From Streptomyces sp. A2-16 (GTDB taxonomy: Bacteria; Actinomycetota; Actinomycetes; Streptomycetales; Streptomycetaceae), in contig NZ_CP063808.1 of assembly GCF_018128905.1 (NCBI RefSeq), forward strand, positions 8,308,001-8,372,000: a DNA stretch of 64,000 bases, written 5' to 3'. The notes beneath the pieces were generated by a model. It saw only the letters and a list, made by a program, of their open reading frames with translations, did not search any database and was not told where the DNA came from. Of the stretch, positions 1 through 8,519 are shown one piece after another; the stretch's first letter is position 1, and each line of letters starts with the position of its first letter. Made by a program: the position numbers and the translations under genes.

Positions 1-700
1 CCTTGACGGTGACCTCGGCCTCCTTGCCGGCCGCGGAGCCGCCCTTGAGCTCGGAGGTGAAGGTGGCCTCGCCACCGGCCTCCAGGCCCTTCACGGCGTC
101 GTCGATGCCGTCCAGCAGCTCGCCGGAGCCGATGGTGTAGGAGACGCCGCTCGCGACGCCGTCCTCCAGCACCTCGCCGTCGACCTTGGCCTCCAGGTCG
201 ATGGTGACGACGTCGCCGTCCTCGGCGGCCCGCTCGACCGGGGAGGTCGAGGCGAAGCGCTCACGCAGCTCGGTCACGGCCTTGTCGACGTCCTCGTCGC
301 TGACCTCGACCGCGTCGACCTCGACCTCGATGCCGGAGTAGTCCGGGATCTCGATGGACGGGCGGACGTCGACCTCGGCGGTGAAGTTCAGCGTCTCGCC
401 GTCCTTCAGCTCGGTGATGTCGACCTCGGGCTGGCCCAGGACGTCGATCTCGGCCTCGTTGACCGCCTCGGTGTAGAACTTGGGAAGCGCGTCGTTGACG
501 GCCTCCTCCAGCACCGCACCGCGGCCGAACCGCTGGTCGATGACGCGGGCCGGGATCTTGCCCTTCCGGAAGCCCTTCACCGTGACCTGCTGGTTGATCT
601 TCTTGTACGCCGCGTCGAGGCTGTCCTTGAGCTCCTCGAAGGGCACCTCGATGCTGAGCCGAACCCGAGTCGGGTTCAGGGTCTCCACGGCGCTCTTCAC
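1..700 (-). CDS. tig: Trigger factor, N-terminal part (cut by left window edge)
   Basis: Ribosome-associated peptidyl-prolyl isomerase and chaperone that meets nascent chains at the exit tunnel. Reading the reverse strand from GTG at 700 gives MKSAVETLNPTRVRLSIEVP and then the ribosome-binding signature GFRKGKIP at about residues 43-50, which is diagnostic of the N-terminal domain. A Shine-Dalgarno AAGGAG lies just upstream (709-714). About 233 codons are present; the PPIase and C-terminal domains lie outside the window. The neighbouring tRNA-Pro on the same strand and later rpiB/sodF/pepN fit the usual Streptomyces order as I remember it, where tig precedes the clpP genes. Confidence 0.95.
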   Translation of the reverse strand, partial: MKSAVETLNPTRVRLSIEVPFEELKDSLDAAYKKINQQVTVKGFRKGKIPARVIDQRFGRGAVLEEAVNDALPKFYTEAVNEAEIDVLGQPEVDITELKDGETLNFTAEVDVRPSIEIPDYSGIEVEVDAVEVSDEDVDKAVTELRERFASTSPVERAAEDGDVVTIDLEAKVDGEVLEDGVASGVSYTIGSGELLDGIDDAVKGLEAGGEATFTSELKGGSAAGKEAEVTVK

Positions 701-881
701 GGTTCGGTCTCCTTGTGGCTGACTTCTCGGATTCTGCCGGGGCCAGAACGGCTCCGGCGGATAGCCGCCCGGAGGACTTCTAGTAGGAGAGACACACGGG
801 CGTGCAGCTTGCATAGTAACGGCAGCGGCGACACGCCCCAAAGGCGATCACGGACCGGCTCGCGCGAGGTGATCACGCAGG

Positions 882-958
882 TGGTCGGGGTGGCGGGATT
901 TGAACCCACGGCCTTCCGCTCCCAAAGCGGACGCGCTACCAAGCTGCGCCACACCCCG
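882..958 (-). tRNA. tRNA-Pro (anticodon UGG)
   Basis: The reverse strand folds as a full cloverleaf: acceptor CGGGGTG pairs with CACCCCG, the D-arm contains GCGCAGCTTGGTAGCGC, the anticodon stem-loop reads CGCTTTGGGAGCG giving anticodon TGG, and the T-arm contains GGTTCAAATCC. The discriminator is A at 885 and a genomic CCA follows (882-884). A TACCCT hexamer on the reverse strand (974-979) is a plausible -10 box. No integrase or duplicated 3' end is present nearby. Confidence 0.95.
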
Positions 959-1314
959 TCTGGTGCGACACGTAGGGTACATGCCCGCAGGCAGCGGGGT
1001 TGCCGCATTTCGCGAGCCCCGGCCGGAACCACCCCGCCGCACCCCGGCGGCGCACGCCCCACCGGTCTCACGGAAACCAGCCGTCACCGCCCACCGGGCC
1101 CGGGAAACGCCCTCTCCGGCGACGGCGGCGACCACGGACGTGCGACGAGGGCTCCGCCGGGAGGGGTCCGTACGTTTCACGGTGTCCGGCGGGCGGTGAT
1201 CCCCGGTGCGGCCGGCCGGCGCGGCGGCCCCGTTCACAAGCGGTGTGCGACGAAGGGTGACGACCCGGTACGATGCTGTCGTGCCGTCGGTCAGGGGACC
1301 GCGGCGCGTGCTGT
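959..1314. other. Gene-free spacer between the two tRNA genes
   Basis: About 356 bases without a convincing gene. ORFs crossing it lack ribosome sites and consistent third-position GC bias. It should hold the tRNA-Pro promoter (reverse, near 974-979) and the tRNA-Gly promoter (forward); TACGAT at about 1269-1274 is a plausible -10 element for the latter. Nothing else is recognised. Confidence 0.5.
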
Positions 1315-1388
1315 GCGGGCGTAGCTCAATGGTAGAGCCCTAGTCTTCCAAACTAGCTACGCGGGTTCGATTCCCGTCGCCCGCTCCA
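1315..1388 (+). tRNA. tRNA-Gly (anticodon UCC)
   Basis: Cloverleaf with acceptor GCGGGCG pairing with CGCCCGC, D-arm AGCTCAATGGTAGAGC, anticodon stem-loop CTAGTCTTCCAAACTAG giving anticodon TCC, and T-arm GGGTTCGATTCCC. Discriminator T at 1385 and encoded CCA at 1386-1388. A strong hairpin terminator follows within 10 bases. Confidence 0.95.
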
Positions 1389-1393
1389 TACGG

Positions 1394-1436
1394 CTCAGGG
1401 CCAGGTCGGAGGATCACTCCTCCGCCTGGCCCTGAG
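1394..1436 (+). terminator. Hairpin terminator behind tRNA-Gly
   Basis: CTCAGGGCCAGG-T-CGGAGGA, a TCAC loop, then TCCTCCG-CCTGGCCCTGAG: about 19 paired bases with a single bulged T. Its position immediately after the tRNA 3' end supports a factor-independent terminator. There is no long U-tract, which is normal in Streptomyces. Confidence 0.85.
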
Positions 1437-1523
1437 TGTTTCCGGGGGCCCTGCCCCGTGCTCTCGCGGGGCGTGTCACACTCGGGCGCCCGGTGTGCGG
1501 GCGGGACCGACTCGGGGGTGGGC

Positions 1524-1922
1524 GTGGCTCCGTGGCTGAAGCGGCTCGGCAGCATCCTGATGACGTGCGTCAGTACGGCCTGGCTCGGCTACCAGGCCCT
1601 GTACGGCGGGGGAATGCTGCGGATCACCTCGGTCGTCCTGTTGCTCGTGGGTGCGGTGACGGCGGTGGGCGCTGTCCTCGATCACGTCCTCCCCCCGCCG
1701 AAGCGGCGCCGGGCGCCCGTGGGGACGGACGGCGGCGCGGGCCTAGAACTGGATCGAGTTGATGGTGTCCGCTATCGAGTCCAGGAAGCGTTGGATGTCG
1801 TCGGCCATGCCGGTCGAGGCGAGGAAGAAGCCGAAGAGCACCGCGACGATGGCGGGGCCGGCCTTGATGGAGCCTCCCCGCATCAACACCACCAGGATGA
1901 TCCCCAACAGCAGCACCACTGA
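1524..1922 (+). CDS. Small putative membrane protein of unknown function (3' end uncertain)
   Basis: Not a family I recognise. From GTG 1524, preceded by a GGGGG motif, the frame reads VAPWLKRLGSILMTCVSTAW and then two hydrophobic stretches with a dilysine/arginine-rich tail (PPPKRRR), as in a small two-segment membrane protein. Third-position G/C bias is strong as far as about 1742 and collapses after it, exactly where the reverse-strand gene 1743-1937 begins. The real protein is probably about 73 codons, and the open frame to 1922 is readthrough antisense to that neighbour. Start, end and reality of the gene all need checking. Confidence 0.35.
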   Translation: MAPWLKRLGSILMTCVSTAWLGYQALYGGGMLRITSVVLLLVGAVTAVGAVLDHVLPPPKRRRAPVGTDGGAGLELDRVDGVRYRVQEALDVVGHAGRGEEEAEEHRDDGGAGLDGASPHQHHQDDPQQQHH

Positions 1923-1937
1923 CAGCGAAATGGCCAC
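1743..1937 (-). CDS. Conserved small membrane protein, 64 residues, function unknown
   Basis: GTG start at 1937. It has a strongly hydrophobic N-terminus (ISLSVVLLLGIILVVLM), then a second hydrophobic segment around AIVAVLFGFFLAST and a polar amphipathic tail ending NSIQF. There are two probable transmembrane helices and no signal-peptidase site. I recall near-identical 60-65 residue proteins in other Streptomyces near tig, so I trust this frame over the overlapping forward one. No catalytic motif is visible and I cannot name a function. It stands alone, convergent with the small forward ORF at 1524. Confidence 0.75.
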   Translation of the reverse strand: MAISLSVVLLLGIILVVLMRGGSIKAGPAIVAVLFGFFLASTGMADDIQRFLDSIADTINSIQF

Positions 1938-2302
1938 AACTGATCACACCCTCGGTCGGTCCCGCTCTCCCGGCCCGGGGACGCGACCTCGCGACCCCCG
2001 CCAGAACCATCGTGCCACCAACGCGGCCCGCATATGCGGCCGCTGAGCCAACGTTTGGCCATGCCGATACACGCGCCGCACCCCCTGGCCGGTTCCTTTC
2101 GGTCCGCGCCCACCGCGTCCGCACATTCCGTCCGCAGGGAATTCGAGGCATCGACACAGATGTGCGGACGCGGCGATTATGCGGCATTTCAGCGGGATTA
2201 ATCCTGACAATACAGCCCTGTTGAGAGGGGCTCAGAAGTGAACAACCAGCCACGAGACAGCTGGTTTTACGGAAACACACAGCCGGGGCTAGGGTGCCTC
2301 AG
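1938..2302. other. Gene-free region upstream of the acyltransferase
   Basis: About 365 bases without a supported gene. It contains a perfect palindrome GGATTAATCC (2198-2207) in a locally AT-richer patch. An inverted repeat AACCAGC/GCTGGTT lies at about 2241-2263, followed by TTTTA-like sequence, and could be a small hairpin in the 5' leader of the acyltransferase. A frame starting GTG 2238 has a good ribosome site but runs out of frame into the acyltransferase, so I do not call it. Confidence 0.4.
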
Positions 2303-3430
2303 ATGTTTCCAGCCGCCGCCGACGCCGTCCCCCGTCCGCGCCCGCCGCAGAGCCCGCGAACCGAGCCCGGCAGACAGCGTGACGCCTTCTTCGACAACGC
2401 CAAGTACCTGGCGATCGTCCTGGTGGCCGTCGCGCACTCCTGGGAGCCGCTCAAGGGCGACAGCCGGATCCTGGAGGGCGTGTACACGGTGGTGTACTCG
2501 TTCCACATGCCGGCGTTCATCGTCATCTCCGGTTTCTTCTCGCGTAGTTTCGACATGCGCCCGGACCGGCTGAAGCGGCTCGTCACAGGTGTCGCGGTGC
2601 CGTACATCGTCTTCGAGACGGCCTATTCCCTCTTCAAGCGGTACGCCGACCACGACCCCGGCATGGAGATCAGCCTCCTCGATCCGTGGTTCCTGACCTG
2701 GTTCCTGGTGGCGCTGTTCATCTGGCGGCTGACCACGCCCGTCTGGAAGCTGGTGCGGTGGCCGCTGCCGCTCGCGCTCGGCATCGCGATGCTGGCGTCC
2801 GTGACCCCGGACATCGGCGACGACCTGGACCTCCAGCGGGTGCTGCAGTTCCTGCCGTACTTCGTACTGGGCCTGGTCATGCAGCCCGAGCACTTCCGGA
2901 TGGTGCGCCGGCGTGCGGTGCGGATCGCGGCGGTGCCGGTGTTCGCGGCCGCCCTCGCCGTCGGCTGGTGGGCGGTGCCGCGGATGGACACCGAGTGGTT
3001 CTATCACCGCAACGCCGCCCAGGAGATGGGCGCGCCCTGGTGGACGGGACCGGTCATGGTGCTGGCCATGTTCGGCGGTTCGCTGCTGCTGACGGCCTGC
3101 TTCTTCGCCTGGGTGCCCGGGCGGCGCATGTGGTTCACCGCGCTCGGCGCGGGCACGCTCTACGGCTATCTGCTGCACGGCTTCCTGATCAAGGGCGCCG
3201 GTTTCGCGGGCTGGTTCGACCCCGCCTGGCTGCACCGGCCCGCCGGTGAGCTCTTCGTGAGCGCTGTGGCCGCGGTCGCCGTCACCGCGCTGTGCACCTC
3301 ACCGGTGCGCCGGGTCTTCCGGTGCGTGATGGAGCCCGACATGAACTGGGCGTTCCGCCGGGAGCCGGCCGAGGTGGCGCGGGGGCGCGAGCAGAAGGCG
3401 GCGGCTCCCCGGGAGACCGCAGGCGTCTAG
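2303..3430 (+). CDS. Acyltransferase-3 family integral membrane protein
   Basis: Multi-spanning membrane O-acyltransferase of the OafA/fucose-acetyltransferase type, which moves acetyl or short acyl groups onto cell-surface sugars or lipids. The family signature is near the N-terminus: FFDNAKYLAIVLVAVAHSWE (His in helix 1), then VVYSFHMPAFIVISGFFSRS. About ten hydrophobic helices follow (for example FLTWFLVALFIW and TLYGYLLHGFLIKGAG), with a polar Lys/Arg-rich C-terminus. The ATG at 2303 has AGGG eight bases upstream; GTG 2294 with GGGG is an alternative adding three residues. It is convergent with the HD-domain gene, the two coding ends overlapping by 4 bases. The acceptor cannot be predicted. 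Confidence 0.85.
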   Translation: MFPAAADAVPRPRPPQSPRTEPGRQRDAFFDNAKYLAIVLVAVAHSWEPLKGDSRILEGVYTVVYSFHMPAFIVISGFFSRSFDMRPDRLKRLVTGVAVPYIVFETAYSLFKRYADHDPGMEISLLDPWFLTWFLVALFIWRLTTPVWKLVRWPLPLALGIAMLASVTPDIGDDLDLQRVLQFLPYFVLGLVMQPEHFRMVRRRAVRIAAVPVFAAALAVGWWAVPRMDTEWFYHRNAAQEMGAPWWTGPVMVLAMFGGSLLLTACFFAWVPGRRMWFTALGAGTLYGYLLHGFLIKGAGFAGWFDPAWLHRPAGELFVSAVAAVAVTALCTSPVRRVFRCVMEPDMNWAFRREPAEVARGREQKAAAPRETAGV

Positions 3431-3885
3431 TCGGAGTCCGGCGTCGGCAGACCGAGAAGCGCGCGCATTCCCGCGTACTTCTCGGTCAGTCGGCTCCGCG
3501 TCGCCCCGTCGAGGACGGCGAGGCGCACCGGGTCCGCGTTGTGGGCCAGGTCGGCCTGTTTCACCAGCAGCGCCCCCGGGGTCGCCAGGATGCGCCCGGC
3601 GTACGCCTCGGGCGGTTCCCCGGCACGCTTGGTGACGGCGAGCACGATGTCCTTCGTGCGCCGGCTCAGCGCGGCCCCCTCGAGCCACCGCGCGGAGAGC
3701 GCGTCGTCCTCGACGGAGTCGTGCAGCCAGGCCGCCGCGATCTGGTCGTCGTCACCGCCCCGCGCGCGTACGCCCTCGGCGACGGCCTGGAGGTGTTCGG
3801 CGTACGGCCGTCCCGCCTTGTCGGTCTGGTGGGCGTGGGCGGCGCGGGCGGTGGCCTCTACTTCGGCGAGCGTCAGTCGGTTCAC
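3427..3885 (-). CDS. HD-domain metal-dependent phosphohydrolase (SpoT/MESH1-like)
   Basis: 152 residues. The conserved order is a helix with AHAHQTDKAGRPYAEH (first His), then AAAWLHDSVED (the HD pair followed by ED), as in the hydrolase half of RelA/SpoT enzymes and their small MESH1-type relatives that cleave ppGpp or related nucleotides. There is no synthetase or TGS domain. The GTG start overlaps the stop of the ABC permease gene in a GTGA, so it is translated as the last gene of that three-gene reverse-strand operon. Whether it acts on ppGpp is inference; many short family members have unknown substrates. Confidence 0.8.
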   Translation of the reverse strand: MNRLTLAEVEATARAAHAHQTDKAGRPYAEHLQAVAEGVRARGGDDDQIAAAWLHDSVEDDALSARWLEGAALSRRTKDIVLAVTKRAGEPPEAYAGRILATPGALLVKQADLAHNADPVRLAVLDGATRSRLTEKYAGMRALLGLPTPDSD

Positions 3886-6308
3886 TCGTCCAGTGTGTCC
3901 CGGCGCAGTGCGGCGCGGGCCGGGAGGCCGGCCGCGGTGAGGCCGAGCACGACGATCGTGCCCGCGAAGGCGCCGTAGACCAGCGGCGGTATGTACGGCC
4001 CCTCCCCCGTCAGCCCCTTCATCATCGGGACGAGGGTGGCGAGCGCGATGGCCGTGCCGAGGACGATGCCGGCGAGGGCGACCAGGAGGGCCTCCCAGCG
4101 GATCATGCGCAGCACCTGGCGGCGGGTGGAGCCGATGAGGCGCAGCGTGCCGAGTTCGCGGCGGCGGCCGAGGACGGTCATCACCAGGGTGTTGACGGCG
4201 GCGACGGCCGCGAAGCCGCCGAGGAGGGCCGCCATGACCGTGTTGGCCCAGGCGTTGAGCTCGCGGTCGACGGACTGGGCGGTGGTGTAGTCGGCGCGGT
4301 CCGAGACGGTGCCGAATCCCCTGAGAGCGGCCGGAGTTCCGCCCTTCGTCCACAGTTCGGTGTCGAAGGCGGAGGTGACATGGGTGGCGAGGTCGGCGCG
4401 CGCCATGGTCACCTGGGCGAGGCCCAGGCCGCGTCCGTACGTCGCCACGATCCGGGGTTCCGTCCTGGTGCCGTCGGGGAGGCGGACCGGCAGACGGTCG
4501 CCGATCCCGCGGTTCGCGCTGTCGGCCACGGAGGCGTCCACGGCGATCTCGCCCTGCTTCAGGGAGAGTCGGCCCTCCTTCACGTCCAGGTCCTGCACGG
4601 CGGCCAGGTCGCGTGCGGAGCCGGTGACGCCCTGCGTCGAGGCCGGGGTGAGTCCGCCGCCCGACGCGGGGACGAGCACCGAGGTCCTCAACAGGCCGAC
4701 GGCCGCGGTGACTTCGGGGGTGCGCGCGGCCTGTCGTACGGCGTCCGGGGGCAGGCCCGGGTCCGCGGTGACGATGTGGTCGGCGAGGATGCCCGCGTGC
4801 TGCTGCCGTTCGGTGGCGCGGTCCTCGCTGGTGTGCATGAAGACGAGGACGGACGAGAAGGCCATGGCGAGCACGATCGGGGTGATCGCGGAGGCCAGAC
4901 GGCGGGCGTTGGTGCGGAAGTTGGCGGCGGCGAGGGAGGCCGGGGCGCCCGCGCCGCGCAGCGGGAGCCCGAACAGGCCGGCGCACAGCCGGGCGACCAG
5001 GGGTCCCAGGAGTGCCACGGCGAGCATGAACAGCATGACGATGCCGAGGGAGGCGTTGGCCGCGTCCTCGCCGGTGAGCGAGGCGGCCAGGCCCGCGCAG
5101 ACGAACCCTCCGGCCAGGGCCGCGAGGCCCAGCGGGGTGCGGATCCAGCCGAAGCGCAGCCGCTCCACGGACGCCTCGCTCAGGGCCTGGCCCGGCTTGA
5201 TGCGCGAGCTGCGGCGGGCGGCCATGAAGCCGGCGGCCAGGGCGGTGAGGAGGACCGTACCGACGGCGGTGACCAGGGGGATCCAGCCGGCCGACAGGTC
5301 GACGGCCTCGGGCACCGCGCCCTTGTCCTTCAACTGCCCCAGCCACCAGGCCGCGAGGCCGATCCCGGGCAGACAGCCGAGCAGTCCCGCGAGCGGGGCG
5401 ACCAGCAGGGCCTCGGTGGCGATCGTGCGGCGGATCTGACGCGGGGTGGCGCCGATGGCACGCAACAGGGCGAACTCGCGGGCGCGTTGGCCCACGGCGA
5501 GGGCGACGGCCCCGGCCGCCGTGAACACGGCGACCATGGCCGCGATCCCGCCGAAGGAGCCTCCGATGCCGACGAGGGTCTCCTTGGCCTCGGCGAGGGT
5601 GGGGTCCTCCACGGCTCCCCGGTCCTCACCGGTGTGCACCTCGACGCGCTCGCCGAGGAGGTGGGAGACCTGGGCGGCGAGGGTGCCCGTGCCGACGCCG
5701 GGCTCGGGGAGGACGGCGACGGCGTCGACGCGGCCGGGATGCCCGGACAGCCGTACGGCGTCGGAGTCCGCGAACCAGACGGCCGTGCCGGTGCCCGTCG
5801 TACCGGAGACGCGGTACGTGCGAGTGCCGGTGGGGGTGGTGAGGGTGACGCGGTCGCCGACGTCGGCGTGGGCGAGGACGACCTCGCCGGGGCCGGGGGC
5901 GCTCCCCGCGGTGAGGCGGTCGCCGGTGAAGGCGGTGGAGGCCCAGTTGTGGGCGGTGACGGGGCCCCGGGGCGAGCGGGCCGGGAAGGTGATGTCGGCG
6001 ACGGCCGTGCGGGCGCCGGGGGCCGTGGCCGCCTTCGCCACCAGGGCGGCGTCGAGGCGGGCCCGGTCCGGGACCGGCTCGCTGTCCGCGCTGTCCCCGT
6101 GTCCGTAGTGGGCCTTCTGGTCGGCGGCGGCCACGACGGGGGCGCCGGCGTAGCGCTCGGGCGGGACGGCGGCCCGCAGGCCCGTCTCCAGGAGGATGCC
6201 GCAGGCCGACACGATCAGCGCGGCCAGCGCGAGCGCGACGAACGTACCGACGAAGGAGGCCGGTCGGAAGCGGACGGCGGCGCGAGCGAGACCGTTGGGG
6301 AGGTGCAT
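3882..6308 (-). CDS. MacB/FtsX-type ABC transporter permease (two FtsX domains)
   Basis: 808 residues in the usual actinobacterial layout: N-terminal helix (FVGTFVALALAALIVSACG), a large extracellular domain, an FtsX core (about MVAVFTAAGAVALAVGQRAR with EFALLRAIGATPRQIRR), a second extracellular domain, and a second FtsX core ending ELGTLRLIGSTRRQVLR and RAALRRDTLDE. Such permeases pair with a LolD/MacB-like ATPase and use mechanotransmission on substrates outside the membrane (lipoproteins, peptides or antibiotics). The ATG (6308) overlaps the ATPase stop as TGATG. The substrate cannot be read from sequence; no periplasmic adaptor is present, as expected in a Gram-positive. Confidence 0.9.
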   Translation of the reverse strand: MHLPNGLARAAVRFRPASFVGTFVALALAALIVSACGILLETGLRAAVPPERYAGAPVVAAADQKAHYGHGDSADSEPVPDRARLDAALVAKAATAPGARTAVADITFPARSPRGPVTAHNWASTAFTGDRLTAGSAPGPGEVVLAHADVGDRVTLTTPTGTRTYRVSGTTGTGTAVWFADSDAVRLSGHPGRVDAVAVLPEPGVGTGTLAAQVSHLLGERVEVHTGEDRGAVEDPTLAEAKETLVGIGGSFGGIAAMVAVFTAAGAVALAVGQRAREFALLRAIGATPRQIRRTIATEALLVAPLAGLLGCLPGIGLAAWWLGQLKDKGAVPEAVDLSAGWIPLVTAVGTVLLTALAAGFMAARRSSRIKPGQALSEASVERLRFGWIRTPLGLAALAGGFVCAGLAASLTGEDAANASLGIVMLFMLAVALLGPLVARLCAGLFGLPLRGAGAPASLAAANFRTNARRLASAITPIVLAMAFSSVLVFMHTSEDRATERQQHAGILADHIVTADPGLPPDAVRQAARTPEVTAAVGLLRTSVLVPASGGGLTPASTQGVTGSARDLAAVQDLDVKEGRLSLKQGEIAVDASVADSANRGIGDRLPVRLPDGTRTEPRIVATYGRGLGLAQVTMARADLATHVTSAFDTELWTKGGTPAALRGFGTVSDRADYTTAQSVDRELNAWANTVMAALLGGFAAVAAVNTLVMTVLGRRRELGTLRLIGSTRRQVLRMIRWEALLVALAGIVLGTAIALATLVPMMKGLTGEGPYIPPLVYGAFAGTIVVLGLTAAGLPARAALRRDTLDE

Positions 6309-7063
6309 CACGCCGCCGCTCCCGCGTAGGCCGGTGTCGTGAGGCTCGTCATCCGGGCGGCGATGCGGTCGGCGGGGGCGCGGTCCAGGTGGTCGACGAT
6401 CTCGCCGTCGGCCAGGAACAGGACGCGGTCGGCCCAGGCGGCGGCCGAGGGGTCGTGGGTGACCATGACGACGGTGGCCCCCTGGGCGTCGACCGCCGTG
6501 CGCAGAAGGGCGAGGATCTCCGCGGCCGTGGTGGTGTCCAGGGCGCCCGTGGGCTCGTCGGCGAAGACCACGTCGGGGCGGGTGACCAGGGCCCGTGCGA
6601 TCGCGACGCGCTGCTGCTGGCCGCCGGAGAGCCGGCCGGGGCGGCGGCGGGCCAGGTCGGTGAGGCCGACCTGGGCGAGGACCTCGGCGGTGCGGCGGCG
6701 GTCGGGGCGGTGGCCCGCCAGGCGCATCGGCAGGACGACGTTCTGCTCGACCGTGAGGGACGGGAGCAGGTTGAAGGCCTGGAAGACGAAGCCGAGGCGG
6801 GTGCGGCGCAGCGCGGTGAGCTTGTTCTCCTTCATGCCGGTGATCTCGGTACCGCCGAGGCGGACGGTCCCGGACGTGGGGCGGTCCAGGCCGGCCGCGC
6901 ACTGGAGGAAGGTGGACTTCCCCGAGCCCGAGGGGCCCATCACCGCGGTGAAGGTGGCGGGCGGCAGGGTGAGGTCGATGCCGCGCAGGGCGTGGACGGC
7001 GGAGCCGCCCCGGCCGTGGCGCCGGGTGACTCCGTGCAGTTCTACGGCCCATTCGGCTGGCAT
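6308..7063 (-). CDS. ABC transporter ATP-binding protein, LolD/MacB class
   Basis: 251 residues with all nucleotide-binding motifs: Walker A GPSGSGKST, Q-loop region FVFQAFNLLPSLTVEQN, signature LSGGQQQRVAIARAL, Walker B VVFADEPTGALD and switch histidine VMVTHD. The FQxFNLLP and EPTGALD forms mark the MacB/LolD subgroup that partners FtsX-type permeases. It is the first gene of a reverse-strand operon with the permease (TGATG overlap) and HD hydrolase. ATG start with GGGA seven bases upstream. Confidence 0.95.
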   Translation of the reverse strand: MPAEWAVELHGVTRRHGRGGSAVHALRGIDLTLPPATFTAVMGPSGSGKSTFLQCAAGLDRPTSGTVRLGGTEITGMKENKLTALRRTRLGFVFQAFNLLPSLTVEQNVVLPMRLAGHRPDRRRTAEVLAQVGLTDLARRRPGRLSGGQQQRVAIARALVTRPDVVFADEPTGALDTTTAAEILALLRTAVDAQGATVVMVTHDPSAAAWADRVLFLADGEIVDHLDRAPADRIAARMTSLTTPAYAGAAA

Positions 7064-7169
7064 GACGTGTCCCTTCGGTCCGTTGGTGTCCTTTTGAACC
7101 TACGGAGCGAAGGGGTGGGGGTGCGATGAGGACGGCTGGCGGATCCGGGCGGGGGTAAACCCCACCTGC

Positions 7170-8351
7170 CTAGCGCGGCATCGCCTGGGCCGTCGGCCCC
7201 TCGCGCGAGATCAGCAGCAGCGCCCGGTCGTCGTTGACGTCCTTGGCGACCGCCTCGATCAGGTGCCAGGCGGCGCCGTGGAAGCCGCCCGCCACGTAGC
7301 GGTCGGCCTCGCCGGTCAGACGGTCTATGCCCTCCACTATGTCCCGGTCGGACGTCTCCACCAGACCGTCGGTGAAGAGCATCAGCACGTCACCGGGCCG
7401 GAGCGAGCCCTTCACCGGGTCGAACTGGGCGCCGTCGTAGACCCCGAGGAGGGGTCCTTCCGCGGCCTTCTCCTCCCAGCGGCCGCTGCCGGCGCTGAGC
7501 TGGAGCCCCGGCGGGTGGCCGGCCGAGTAGAGCTCGTAGTCGCCGGAGTCGAGGTCCAGGACGAGGTGGATGGAGGTCGCGAAGCCCTCGTCCCAGTCCT
7601 GGCGGAGCAGATAGCCGTTCGCGGCGGGCAGGAAGGCGTGCGGGGGCAGCGAACCCAGCAGGCCGCCGAAGGCCCCGGACAGCAGCAGCGCCCGCGACCC
7701 CGCGTCCATGCCCTTGCCGGAGACGTCCGTCAGGACGACCTCCAGTGTCCGGCCGCCGTTCGTACGGGCCGCGACCACGAAGTCGCCGGAGAAGGACTGG
7801 CCGCCCGCCGGCCGCAGCGCCATCTCCCGGTGCCAGCCGTGCGGCAGCTGCGGCAGCTTGCTCTGCACCCGGATGCGTTCGCGCAGGTCGAACAGCATGG
7901 TCCCGCCGCGTCGCCAGGGCACTCCGACCCGGCTGCGGAACTGTGCGATCAGCAGTCCGAAGGAGCCACAGGCGGCCACGACCAGAACCACTCCGGGGGT
8001 GACCCGGGACGGGCCCTCGGTGTACGGCCCCAGCTGCACCGACTCCACGATCAGCGCGGTCGCCGCCGCCGCGTACAGGCCGAGCAGGCTCGCCGGGCGC
8101 AGCAGCAGCCCGCCGGCGACGATCGGGAGGACCAGTGCGGCGGGTGAGCACCACACCGAGTTCATCAAAGTGACGGCCGCGATCATCGGGACGGTCAGGA
8201 GCAGGCCGGCCAGCGCGACCCAGTCCGAGCCGTCGCCGCGGAAGTAGTCCACGGCACTTCTGCGCAGGCCGACGCGGACCCGGTGCCACTGCATCCTCAA
8301 CCGGGCCGTGAACGTATCGGCTGCCGCGCGCCGCTCTCGTCCTGCTGCCAT
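7170..8351 (-). CDS. Membrane-bound SpoIIE-type PP2C protein phosphatase
   Basis: 393 residues. The N-terminal third has about four or five hydrophobic helices (WVALAGLLLTVPMIAAVTL through VTPGVVLVVAACGSFGLLIA). The C-terminal half is a SpoIIE/PP2C domain with metal-binding aspartates in SGDFVVAARTNGGRTLEVVL and TDVSGKGMDAG and the late motif DVLMLFTDGLVE. Relatives dephosphorylate anti-anti-sigma factors in stress sigma networks, and Streptomyces has dozens. No anti-sigma or STAS gene is adjacent, so its partner is unknown. It stands alone, divergent from the Eis-like acetyltransferase. Confidence 0.9.
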   Translation of the reverse strand: MAAGRERRAAADTFTARLRMQWHRVRVGLRRSAVDYFRGDGSDWVALAGLLLTVPMIAAVTLMNSVWCSPAALVLPIVAGGLLLRPASLLGLYAAAATALIVESVQLGPYTEGPSRVTPGVVLVVAACGSFGLLIAQFRSRVGVPWRRGGTMLFDLRERIRVQSKLPQLPHGWHREMALRPAGGQSFSGDFVVAARTNGGRTLEVVLTDVSGKGMDAGSRALLLSGAFGGLLGSLPPHAFLPAANGYLLRQDWDEGFATSIHLVLDLDSGDYELYSAGHPPGLQLSAGSGRWEEKAAEGPLLGVYDGAQFDPVKGSLRPGDVLMLFTDGLVETSDRDIVEGIDRLTGEADRYVAGGFHGAAWHLIEAVAKDVNDDRALLLISREGPTAQAMPR

Positions 8352-8519
8352 TAGTTCGGGACCTTATCCGTCGAACCCCCTGCTTGGCACAGGAGGTACG
8401 ACTTGTCCCCCGTGCGAGGTTCAACTTCACAGCTGTTCAAGGGCCGTACGCGCCCCTGCTCACGACGGGCTCCCCGAAATTCCCTCGCTCGTCCCGCAAT
8501 GCCCTGGTAGGCATGGTTC

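Noticed and set aside
885..1388. tRNA genes as integration sites of a mobile element
   Set aside because: No integrase, no repeated tRNA 3' fragment and ordinary chromosomal genes on both sides.
2238..2573. GTG frame with a good ribosome site upstream of the acyltransferase
   Set aside because: It enters the acyltransferase out of frame and becomes Pro/Arg/Ser-rich; only a very short leader could be real and no stop supports that.
2267..3235. Long reverse-strand frame opposite the acyltransferase
   Set aside because: Antisense shadow caused by high GC: no ribosome site, Arg/His/Gln-rich nonsense composition, and the opposite strand carries a recognisable acyltransferase.
3886..5346. Upstream extension of the HD hydrolase frame to 639 residues
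   Set aside because: It is the wrong frame of the ABC permease gene; composition is Pro/Arg/Gly-rich and the HD domain starts at the GTGA overlap.
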